9,322 bases of DNA, taken from the NCBI GenBank assembly GCA_910578845.1, contig CAJTSL010000087.1:1-9322 (forward strand), given 5' to 3'. This stretch comes from an uncultured Lachnospiraceae bacterium (lineage in GTDB: Bacteria > Bacillota > Clostridia > Lachnospirales > Lachnospiraceae). A program made the position numbers and the translations under genes. The notes beneath the pieces are model-generated. The model saw only the letters and a list, made by a program, of their open reading frames with translations, searched no databases and was not told the origin of the DNA. Position 1 is the first letter of the stretch. Each line of letters begins with the position of its first letter. Of the stretch, positions 1 through 5,755 are shown piece after piece.

Positions 1-56
1 CGCTGATAGCGTCTTGGCCCCAAAATTCGCAAGTTGAGCAAGAATGGAGGATTAAT

Positions 57-1733
57 ATGAAAAGAGCATGGTGGAAAGAAGCGGTTATCTATCAGATTTA
101 TCCGCGTAGCTTCATGGATAGCGATGGTGACGGAATCGGTGATTTGCAGGGGATTATCAGCAGGTTGGATTATTTAAAATATTTGGGGATTGATGTGATC
201 TGGCTCTCGCCAGTGTATAAGTCGCCTAATGACGACAACGGGTATGATATCAGTGATTATCAGGATATCATGGATGAATTCGGCACAATGGCGGATTTTG
301 ACCAGATGCTGGCGGCTGCACATGAGCGCGGGATCAAGATTGTCATGGACCTGGTGGTAAACCATACGTCAGATGAACACAGGTGGTTTATGGAGAGCCG
401 GAAATCCGTGGACAACGCGTACCGTGATTATTATATCTGGCGTGAGGGGAAGGACGCGCAGACGCCGCCTAATAACTGGGGTTCCTGCTTTGGCGGTTCG
501 GCATGGCAGTATGATGAGAAAACCGGGATGTATTACCTACACCTTTTCTCGCCCAAGCAGCCGGACTTAAATTGGGATAATCCTAGAGTGCGTAAGGAAG
601 TGTTTGATATGATGACATGGTGGTGCGACAAGGGGATCGACGGCTTTCGCATGGATGTCATCAGTATGATCTCCAAGACGAAGGAGATGCCGGATGGCGA
701 GGTACACGGCCTGTATGGCAATTTTGGGCCTTATTGCGTGCATGGGCCTAATGTCCATCAGTATTTGCAGGAAATGAACGAAAAAGTGCTCTCTCAGTAT
801 GATATCATGACGGTCGGAGAGACTGCTGGCGTGACCACAGAGCTGGCGAAACAGTATGCGGGCGAGGATGCCCATGAGCTGAATATGGTATTCCAGTTCG
901 AGCATGTGGAAGGGGACGGCAAATACGGTAAATGGACGGATGAGAAAATACCGCTCACGACGCTTAAGAAAACTTTATCACGTTGGCAGAACGAGCTATA
1001 CGGTAAGGCATGGAACAGCCTGTTCTGGGATAATCATGACCAGCCGCGCGCTGTCTCCCGCTTCGGTGATGACCGTCCGCAGTACAGAGAGAGATCTGCG
1101 AAGATGCTGGCTACCTGTCTGCATATGTTGCAGGGTACGCCATACATCTATCAGGGAGAAGAGCTTGGGATGACGAATTATCCGTTCCAGAGCCCGGAGG
1201 ACTTCCGTGATATCGAGAGCATCAATGCCTACAGGGAATGGTGTGAAGAAGGTTCTATATCCCATGAGGTTTTCTGGCCCTGTATTACTTTTAAGAGCCG
1301 CGATAACGCAAGAACACCGGTACAGTGGGATGATTCGCCACAGGCAGGCTTTACCAAGGGCAATCCATGGATCGCAGTCAATCCCAATTATACGCAGATC
1401 AATGCAAAAGCGGAAACGGCTGATCCCGATTCGGTGTTCCATTATTATAAGAAACTGATCGCTCTCAGGAAAGCGCATCCGATCATCGTGTATGGCAAGT
1501 ATGAGTTGATGATGGAAGACAACGAGGAGCTGTTCGTCTATACACGGGAGCTGGACGGAGAGAAGCTTTTGGTCGTATGTAGCTTCTCTGACCATGAGGC
1601 AAGCTTTAGCATACCGGCGGAATTTGTAGGAGCTTCCTGCCTGATCTCCAATACAGGGAATACGTATGACAGAGGCGAGATAACGCTGAAGCCGTATGAG
1701 GCTTTTGTATTGCAGATAAACGAGCGAAGATAA
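57..1733 (+). CDS. malL: Oligo-1,6-glucosidase (GH13 alpha-glucosidase)
   Basis: A cytoplasmic GH13 enzyme of 558 residues, the usual length for the oligo-1,6-glucosidase/alpha-glucosidase group. It releases glucose from the non-reducing end of short alpha-glucosides such as isomaltose. The conserved regions are all visible: DLVVNH (98-103), QPDLNW (168-173), GFRMDV (196-201) with nucleophile Asp200, GETAG (254-258) with acid/base Glu255, and NHDQPR (326-331) with transition-state Asp328. A DSDGDGIGDL loop (21-30) is the usual metal-binding loop. The beta-sandwich C domain fills about 480-558. Val201, just after the nucleophile, is the residue associated with alpha-1,6 preference; maltases of this group tend to have Thr. 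There is no signal peptide. The ATG is preceded by GGAGG (46-50) at good spacing, and the N-terminus fits the family. Trehalose-6-phosphate hydrolase is a related alternative, but the FQFEH segment (280-284) and the insert at 385-440 favour oligo-1,6-glucosidase. Confidence 0.93.
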   Translation: MKRAWWKEAVIYQIYPRSFMDSDGDGIGDLQGIISRLDYLKYLGIDVIWLSPVYKSPNDDNGYDISDYQDIMDEFGTMADFDQMLAAAHERGIKIVMDLVVNHTSDEHRWFMESRKSVDNAYRDYYIWREGKDAQTPPNNWGSCFGGSAWQYDEKTGMYYLHLFSPKQPDLNWDNPRVRKEVFDMMTWWCDKGIDGFRMDVISMISKTKEMPDGEVHGLYGNFGPYCVHGPNVHQYLQEMNEKVLSQYDIMTVGETAGVTTELAKQYAGEDAHELNMVFQFEHVEGDGKYGKWTDEKIPLTTLKKTLSRWQNELYGKAWNSLFWDNHDQPRAVSRFGDDRPQYRERSAKMLATCLHMLQGTPYIYQGEELGMTNYPFQSPEDFRDIESINAYREWCEEGSISHEVFWPCITFKSRDNARTPVQWDDSPQAGFTKGNPWIAVNPNYTQINAKAETADPDSVFHYYKKLIALRKAHPIIVYGKYELMMEDNEELFVYTRELDGEKLLVVCSFSDHEASFSIPAEFVGASCLISNTGNTYDRGEITLKPYEAFVLQINERR

Positions 1734-1757
1734 CAGACGGGTTTTTCATCTGTCTGT
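1733..1757 (+). other. Hairpin directly after malL stop
   Basis: ACAGACGG (1733-1740) pairs with CTGTCTGT (1750-1757), with one G-U pair and a 9-base loop that contains a run of five T. It begins at the last base of the malL stop codon. There is no T-run straight after the stem, so it is not a standard rho-independent terminator. It could protect the 3' end of the malL mRNA or be a weak terminator. Confidence 0.4.
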
Positions 1758-1815
1758 GCATGCAAGCATTTACATTTTTCCTCCATTCCGAACCGCTTTG
1801 CGCTGAGGACGTGAT

Positions 1816-1854
1816 CAACAGAATTTGTGGCGCATCGCCATAAATTCTTGGTTG
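1816..1854. other. Long imperfect intergenic hairpin
   Basis: A 13-base-pair stem, AGAATTTGTGGCG (1820-1832) with CGCCATAAATTCT (1836-1848), has a three-base loop and one G-U pair. After a small bulge it can be extended by CAAC (1816-1819) with GTTG (1851-1854). No T-run follows, so it is not a simple terminator. It lies between the malL hairpin and the strong terminator at 1897-1937 and may belong to a structured RNA, or be a small palindromic repeat. No family is recognised. Confidence 0.5.
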
Positions 1855-1896
1855 GATAAATTGCTCATCAGAGAATTAATTAACCTTGTGGTCAGG

Positions 1897-1937
1897 ATAA
1901 AGCCTTCAAGTTTCTATAAACTTGGGGGCTTTATTTT
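1897..1937 (+). terminator. Strong rho-independent terminator
   Basis: A 17-base-pair stem runs from ATAAAGCCTTCAAGTTT (1897-1913) to AAACTTGGGGGCTTTAT (1918-1934), including two G-U pairs, with loop CTAT. It runs into TTTT (1934-1937). This would end plus-strand transcripts from malL, or from any small RNA made from 1734-1896, and isolates the downstream SOS promoter. The T-run is short but the stem is very stable. Confidence 0.8.
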
Positions 1938-1943
1938 GCGCAT

Positions 1944-1955
1944 TCTGCGCGCAGA
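1944..1955. other. 12-base perfect palindrome
   Basis: TCTGCGCGCAGA is a perfect palindrome located just after the terminator and about 44 bases before the LexA box. It could be a protein-binding site or chance. No known operator is recognised. Confidence 0.25.
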
Positions 1956-1998
1956 GAATCTGTGCGAACAACAAAGCATAGTATGGCAAAAATTGGAA

Positions 1999-2010
1999 GA
2001 ACAAATGTTC
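1999..2010. promoter_or_regulatory. LexA (SOS) box, perfect
   Basis: GAACAAATGTTC matches the GAAC-N4-GTTC core of the Gram-positive LexA operator, with a spacer fitting the RNRY pattern of the Bacillus consensus. It sits 9 bases upstream of the -35 of the promoter in front of the Y-family polymerase gene. SOS control of translesion polymerases is well established, so site and gene support each other. Confidence 0.8.
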
Positions 2011-2019
2011 TAAAAAGCA

Positions 2020-2048
2020 TTTACAGCAAACAAACGTTCTGTTAGAAT
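2020..2048 (+). promoter_or_regulatory. Sigma-A promoter for the dinB operon
   Basis: TTTACA (2020-2025) and TAGAAT (2043-2048) are separated by exactly 17 bases, which is ideal for the vegetative sigma factor. The predicted transcript starts near 2054-2056, giving a leader of about 215 bases before dinB. The two LexA sites lie just upstream of the -35 and inside the spacer, which fits repression by LexA. Confidence 0.72.
2028..2039. promoter_or_regulatory. Second, imperfect LexA box
   Basis: AAACAAACGTTC differs from GAAC-N4-GTTC by one base in the left half. It lies in the -35/-10 spacer, where a bound repressor would block RNA polymerase. Its centre is 29 bases from that of the perfect box, so the two sites could be occupied together. 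Confidence 0.5.
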
Positions 2049-2076
2049 GATATTGTGCATAAAGATAATAAAGAAG

Positions 2077-2148
2077 AAAAAAGATAACGAAGAAAGAGAT
2101 AAAAAAGATAACGAAGAAAGAGATAAAAAAGATAACGAAGAAAGAGAT
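2077..2148 (+). repeat. Three exact 24-base tandem repeats in dinB leader
   Basis: Three identical purine-rich units lie at 2077-2100, 2101-2124 and 2125-2148. Each is six A followed by GATAACGAAGAAAGAGAT. A decayed fourth unit follows from 2149. The array lies in the 5' leader of the polymerase operon. One reading frame is open through it and would encode repeats of KKDNEERD, but its only upstream ATG (2047) overlaps the promoter -10, so translation from this promoter is unlikely. Variation in copy number by replication slippage is plausible. Confidence 0.9.
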
Positions 2149-2224
2149 AAAAGAGACAACAAAAGACAAAAGAAAAGACGGGCAGGAGCGGAATGCTTTT
2201 GTCTGTTTATTTTACGAAAGAAGC

Positions 2225-2242
2225 GGAGGAAAGGAAATGTAG
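2225..2242 (+). promoter_or_regulatory. Start-stop AUG-UAG with strong ribosome site
   Basis: GGAGG (2225-2229) is correctly placed before ATG (2237-2239), which is followed at once by TAG (2240-2242). This start-stop pair is in the same frame as dinB and 11 codons upstream of its start. The better Shine-Dalgarno of the two in this leader thus serves a one-codon reading frame. It could hold ribosomes and modulate dinB translation, or be a relic of an older, longer N-terminus. Confidence 0.5.
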
Positions 2243-2269
2243 AAGATATGGGAAAAAAGGTGTGATGGC

Positions 2270-3556
2270 ATGAGTGGGAGCGTGGTTTTTCATATTGATG
2301 TGAACAGTGCTTTTTTATCATGGGAGGCGGTGCATAGGATCAAGCATCTTGGCGCGCAACTGGATCTGCGGACAATACCGTCTGCGATTGGCGGGGATCT
2401 TACTACAAGGCATGGCATTATCTTGGCAAAATCTATTCCTGCTAAAAAATTTAATATCCAGACAGGAGAACCGGTGACAGACGCGCTGCGGAAATGCCCT
2501 AATCTGGTACTGGCGCCGCCTGACTATGAATTATATGAAAAAAATGCCAAAGCTTTTATGGCAATCTTAAGGAAATATTCGGATAAGGTGGAGCAGTACA
2601 GCATTGATGAGGCATTTATGGACATGTCAGGCACGGAGCGCCTTTTTGGGACACCTGTGATAGCGGCGAGCGCCATAAAAGATGAGATACGCCAGAAGCT
2701 TGGGTTTACGGTAAATGTAGGCATATCAAGCAATAAACTGCTTGCGAAAATGGCAAGTGATTTTAGTAAGCCGGATCGTGTGCATACGTTGTTCCCCGAA
2801 GAAATAGAGAAGAAGATGTGGCCGTTACCTGTCAGGGATTTATTTTTTGTCGGAAACGCTTCAGAGAAGAAGCTGCATGCGCTCGGGATACGGACGATTG
2901 GCGAACTGGCGGGAGCAGATGTTCATATGCTAAAGGCGGTATTGAAAAAGCATGGGGAAGTGATCTGGGATTTTGCCAATGGCAGGGACGTATCAATGGT
3001 GGAACCGGTACCTATGGACAATAAAGGCTATGGCAATTCCACAACGGTTTCCTTTGATGTGACGGATGCCTGGACGGCTAAGATAGTCTTATTGTCTCTG
3101 GCGGAAACAGTGGGGCGCCGTCTTCGTAAGGATGATGTCCGGATAGAAGTAGTAGCTGTAAGCATCCGCTTTTATGATTTTAGTTATGCCTCACATCAGA
3201 GCGTGTTAAAGGCGGCGACCAATATCACGAAGGAGATACATGAGATAGCATGTAAGCTGTTTGACGAATTGTGGGACGGCACGCCGATCAGGCATCTTGG
3301 CATACACACCAGCCGGGTGAGGAGAAACGGGAACAACAGGCAGCTTACTCTATTTGACCATACGGATCATGAGAAGTTAGAAAAGCTGGATCAGGCGATA
3401 GACAGCATCCGTGAGAAATTTGGCGCAGATGCCGTCCAGAGGGCATCTTTTTTAAAACAGGATAAGATTAGCCATATGAGCGGGGGCGTTCCAAAAGCAA
3501 TGAAATTGCCGATAGAAAAAAGAACTGCGGATTATCGGGACGAGAAGGTGAGGTAA
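2270..3556 (+). CDS. dinB: Y-family translesion DNA polymerase (Pol IV/UmuC-like)
   Basis: An error-prone DNA polymerase of 428 residues that copies past damaged bases. The catalytic acids are in FHID (7-10, Asp10) and SIDEAF (111-116, Asp113 and Glu114). Phe15 aligns with the steric-gate position that excludes ribonucleotides. The palm and fingers cover about 5-160 with NVGISSNKLLAKMASDFSKP at 149-168; a helix-hairpin-helix thumb region lies around 185-225; the little-finger domain spans about 250-350. QLTLF (358-362) is a canonical beta-clamp-binding motif. The DVNS motif (10-13) is more UmuC-like than E. coli DinB. The chosen ATG has AAGGTG (2258-2263) at 6-base spacing, and an in-frame TAG at 2240 limits any extension. 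It is driven by a promoter with LexA boxes and overlaps the next gene by one base. The exact sub-family (Pol IV or an UmuC-like polymerase) is less certain than the function. Confidence 0.93.
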   Translation: MSGSVVFHIDVNSAFLSWEAVHRIKHLGAQLDLRTIPSAIGGDLTTRHGIILAKSIPAKKFNIQTGEPVTDALRKCPNLVLAPPDYELYEKNAKAFMAILRKYSDKVEQYSIDEAFMDMSGTERLFGTPVIAASAIKDEIRQKLGFTVNVGISSNKLLAKMASDFSKPDRVHTLFPEEIEKKMWPLPVRDLFFVGNASEKKLHALGIRTIGELAGADVHMLKAVLKKHGEVIWDFANGRDVSMVEPVPMDNKGYGNSTTVSFDVTDAWTAKIVLLSLAETVGRRLRKDDVRIEVVAVSIRFYDFSYASHQSVLKAATNITKEIHEIACKLFDELWDGTPIRHLGIHTSRVRRNGNNRQLTLFDHTDHEKLEKLDQAIDSIREKFGADAVQRASFLKQDKISHMSGGVPKAMKLPIEKRTADYRDEKVR

Positions 3557-3867
3557 TGGGGTTTTTATTAGGGGATATCGCAGAAAGGACAGAACATGGC
3601 GCTTTGCATGGTATCCAGAGAGAAATCGCGTGCGAATGCTGGTTTACCAGTAAGGGCAGGAGCATTCCGAAGATCATCAAAGTAATGGACGAAGAGGGCG
3701 TGTTGCATACGATCAGGGAGATACAGTTGCTGACGTCAGAAGAGAAGACCTATTCCGGCATCCGGACAGTAGAGCATCTATGCAGGATCCATATAGGAGG
3801 CAGGATGGAAACGGTCAAACTGGTGTTTACGAAGGAAACTTGTAAATGGGCGCTTGTGGCAATATAA
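3556..3867 (+). CDS. Uncharacterised 103-residue protein coupled to dinB
   Basis: The ATG shares its A with the dinB stop (TAATG), and AAGGTG (3545-3550) inside dinB serves as ribosome site, so translation is probably coupled to the polymerase. The product is small, soluble and likely beta-rich, with alternating hydrophobic stretches at 38-60 and 72-103. There are no membrane segments. Cys26, Cys28, Cys76 and Cys96 are present but do not form an obvious zinc motif. No family is recognised with confidence; it does not resemble YolD, the small protein beside Bacillus UvrX-type polymerases. By position it is a candidate accessory factor of the polymerase made in the SOS response, but this is inference from context only. 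No clear terminator follows. Confidence 0.8.
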   Translation: MGFLLGDIAERTEHGALHGIQREIACECWFTSKGRSIPKIIKVMDEEGVLHTIREIQLLTSEEKTYSGIRTVEHLCRIHIGGRMETVKLVFTKETCKWALVAI

Positions 3868-3892
3868 CAAAAATAGGGAATAAGATGCCGGT

Positions 3893-3921
3893 TTGATGCA
3901 AAAATGATGCAAACATATGGT
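3893..3921 (+). promoter_or_regulatory. Possible promoter for the LysM gene
   Basis: TTGATG (3893-3898) and TATGGT (3916-3921) are spaced by 17 bases. The match is moderate. It would start a transcript near 3928 that includes the hairpins at 3941-3974. Read-through from the dinB operon is also possible because no terminator is seen after 3867. Confidence 0.35.
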
Positions 3922-3940
3922 AACATAATCTGGAAATAAG

Positions 3941-3974
3941 ATCCGGGTGCCGGATGGTAGCTTTGCCACCCGGA
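3941..3974 (+). promoter_or_regulatory. Two mutually exclusive hairpins in LysM-gene leader
   Basis: TCCGGGTG (3942-3949) pairs perfectly with CACCCGGA (3967-3974), an 8-base GC-rich stem. The same left arm can instead form ATCCGG-GTG-CCGGAT (3941-3955), a 6-base stem with a three-base loop. Both cannot form at once. The structure lies about 16 bases before the ribosome site of the next gene, has no T-run after it, and matches no riboswitch class that I recognise. Confidence 0.5.
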
Positions 3975-4004
3975 ACGGATGATGAAAAGAGAGGGGGCAG
4001 TCTT

Positions 4005-5696
4005 TTGAAACATTTCAGATTGTGGGGCGTTTTGTTGTTTGCAAGCTGCATTTTTTTGCTGATGAAAATGGAGTGCCTGGCGGTGCAATGCCAATATACG
4101 CCTCTTGAAAAATTGCCAAAAGGAGCGGATGCGTCGGATTTTATCCGGCTTGGCGTACAGGACGAGCGCTATGAGGTAAAGCCTGGGGATACACTATGGG
4201 GAATTTCCAGACAGTTTTTTGGGACCGGGACAAAATATGAGGAAATTTGGCAGGAAAACCGCGACAGTATCGAGGATGCGTCTCTTCTTCTGCCAGGAGA
4301 AGTGCTTACGCTTTCGTTGCCTCTCTATATTCCGAGAGACAGATATGACAGGGGCGGCCTTGTGTACGAAGGCGGGTTTCATATCGCAAAGCCGGATATG
4401 GTGGAACATCAATATTTCCTAACTACCAGCAATTTGGATGATGGGGATTTTTTCGGCTCCGATATCAGGATCTTTTCCTTGCCGGTCACGAACCATATGG
4501 GGGAAAATGCGCTTACGGCAACGGAGCATGACTGGGAAGCATTTGTGGCGGAAGTGAAACGGTGCAGTGAGGAGTGCGGAGGCAGGGTGTCTAATCTTGT
4601 ATTTGAAAAATATACGGTAGAGAATGGCTGTGACTTATGCGGATATTCTTTTGATTTTGACACCGGGGAAGCGGTTATGGAATATGTCGTATTCTACCGG
4701 CTGGGAGAACGGAACATGGCGGAAGTCATCGGCAAACGGGAAAAGGAGGAAGGGAAGCCAGCGGATGGGCGCTTGCTTGATGTAACCCGTTATATCGCCG
4801 CGAGCTTTGAAGATTTCGGGGGAAGGATTGGCATGGGATATACGAAGATGGCAGATAATGTGGGCGCCTGGGACTGGGATTACCCGGAATTACATAATCT
4901 GTTTACTTCGGCGATGGAAGATTACGTTGTCTATGCTAAGAGGCCGGATCAAAATTACCCGGATGACCATGAAATCATATGGACGGAGCCTATGCTCGAA
5001 GAGGCAGTCCGCAATGCGCTCACTGCGCTTTGGCAGCTTACGGAAGAGGAAAGCGCAGCCTTTCAAAAGCGTCCGCTAATGGCAAGCGATATGGCGGTCA
5101 TCACAGAGGTTGATTGCACCCAGTATGATCCGTGGAGCCGTCCCGTGTCTGACGACCCATTGGCGAAGGGCGGGCCGGTGCTATACTTAAATTGTAACGG
5201 GCATTTGGAGAAAATCTATCTGGATGAGGATAGTTCATTTGCTTATGAGGATTTAGGATATTTCACGGAAGCAGAAAAATTCTCGGTGTTCAATATTAAG
5301 ACAGAAGATCTGTCTTTTATTGCTAATATGACGCATCTAAAGGAGCTTTCCCTATATATGGATACGCTTGTGGAGGACATTGGCTTTCTTTCGGAGTTAA
5401 AAGAGTTACGGTTATTGCAGTTACTGGGCGCTTATGTTTGCGGGGATGAGAACCCGGCAGGATTCCTGAAGATTACGGATCTGTCTGTCCTTGCAAATTG
5501 CGGGGAGCTACGGTATCTTTATCTATATACGCCGTTAGTGACGGACTATTCCTTCTTAAAAAGCTGTCCCGAGATCTGTACGATCATGCTTTCGGGGGAG
5601 TGGAGCGGAAAGGAACCGGTCATCCCGGACTTAGGACTGGTTCCCAATGCGAGGTTTTTGGAGTTTTATGGAGAGAGCTATCGGTTTGATCCATAG
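4005..5696 (+). CDS. Exported LysM protein with leucine-rich-repeat-like C-terminus
   Basis: A predicted secreted or wall-attached protein of 563 residues, counted from TTG at 4005. This start is preferred because AGAGGGGG (3989-3996) precedes it at good spacing and it puts a signal-like segment at the N-terminus: a basic start (KHFR), then a hydrophobic core at about 6-20. An upstream ATG (3954) lies inside a hairpin with no good ribosome site. One LysM domain follows at about 56-104 (YEVKPGDTLWGIS, then the LLLPGEVLTL end), which in this family binds peptidoglycan or chitin-like glycans. Residues about 120-400 match nothing I recognise. From about 432 to 553, repeated L-x-x-L-x-L patterns (LKELSLYM, LKELRLLQL, LRYLYLY) look like leucine-rich repeats, often used in protein binding. 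No LPXTG anchor or catalytic motif is seen. It is flanked by a terminator that overlaps the convergent araC-type gene. Confidence 0.8.
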   Translation: MKHFRLWGVLLFASCIFLLMKMECLAVQCQYTPLEKLPKGADASDFIRLGVQDERYEVKPGDTLWGISRQFFGTGTKYEEIWQENRDSIEDASLLLPGEVLTLSLPLYIPRDRYDRGGLVYEGGFHIAKPDMVEHQYFLTTSNLDDGDFFGSDIRIFSLPVTNHMGENALTATEHDWEAFVAEVKRCSEECGGRVSNLVFEKYTVENGCDLCGYSFDFDTGEAVMEYVVFYRLGERNMAEVIGKREKEEGKPADGRLLDVTRYIAASFEDFGGRIGMGYTKMADNVGAWDWDYPELHNLFTSAMEDYVVYAKRPDQNYPDDHEIIWTEPMLEEAVRNALTALWQLTEEESAAFQKRPLMASDMAVITEVDCTQYDPWSRPVSDDPLAKGGPVLYLNCNGHLEKIYLDEDSSFAYEDLGYFTEAEKFSVFNIKTEDLSFIANMTHLKELSLYMDTLVEDIGFLSELKELRLLQLLGAYVCGDENPAGFLKITDLSVLANCGELRYLYLYTPLVTDYSFLKSCPEICTIMLSGEWSGKEPVIPDLGLVPNARFLEFYGESYRFDP

Positions 5697-5708
5697 GATA
5701 AGCAGATT

Positions 5709-5755
5709 GGGGTTAGCGGGCAGTATGAACAGAGCCGGCGCTATCCCCTTTTTTT
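5709..5755 (+). terminator. Terminator of the LysM gene, inside the convergent AraC gene
   Basis: GGGGTTAGCG (5709-5718) pairs with CGCTATCCCC (5739-5748) with a single T-T mismatch, and seven T follow (5749-5755). It lies 13 bases past the LysM stop codon. From 5713 on it is also coding sequence on the minus strand for the last residues of the AraC-type regulator. Confidence 0.75.

Noticed and set aside
2..37. Possible tail of an upstream gene ending ...LAPKFAS then TGA at 35-37
   Set aside because: Eleven codons are too few to identify or to separate from chance; another frame is also open into malL.
996..1595. A 199-residue minus-strand frame inside malL
   Set aside because: It lies opposite conserved GH13 sequence and encodes nothing recognisable; a shadow of the real gene.
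1966..1977. Third LexA box beginning GAAC at 1966
   Set aside because: Only the left half matches; the right half reads AAGC rather than GTTC.
2071..2175. CRISPR-like array
   Set aside because: The units are directly adjacent without spacers and are simple purine repeats.
2047..2265. 72-residue frame with KKDNEERD repeats before dinB
   Set aside because: Its ATG overlaps the -10 element, there is no ribosome site, and the transcript should start after it. It is treated as leader repeat rather than a gene, though its end 4 bases before dinB is noted.
3868..4004. Cyclic-di-GMP or other known riboswitch before the LysM gene
   Set aside because: The hairpins are real, but the conserved sequence motifs of the classes I know are absent.
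4005..4120. Lipoprotein signal (FASC or AVQC) in the LysM protein
   Set aside because: FASC lies too early inside the hydrophobic core, and AVQC lacks a small residue before the Cys; an ordinary signal peptide or membrane anchor fits better.
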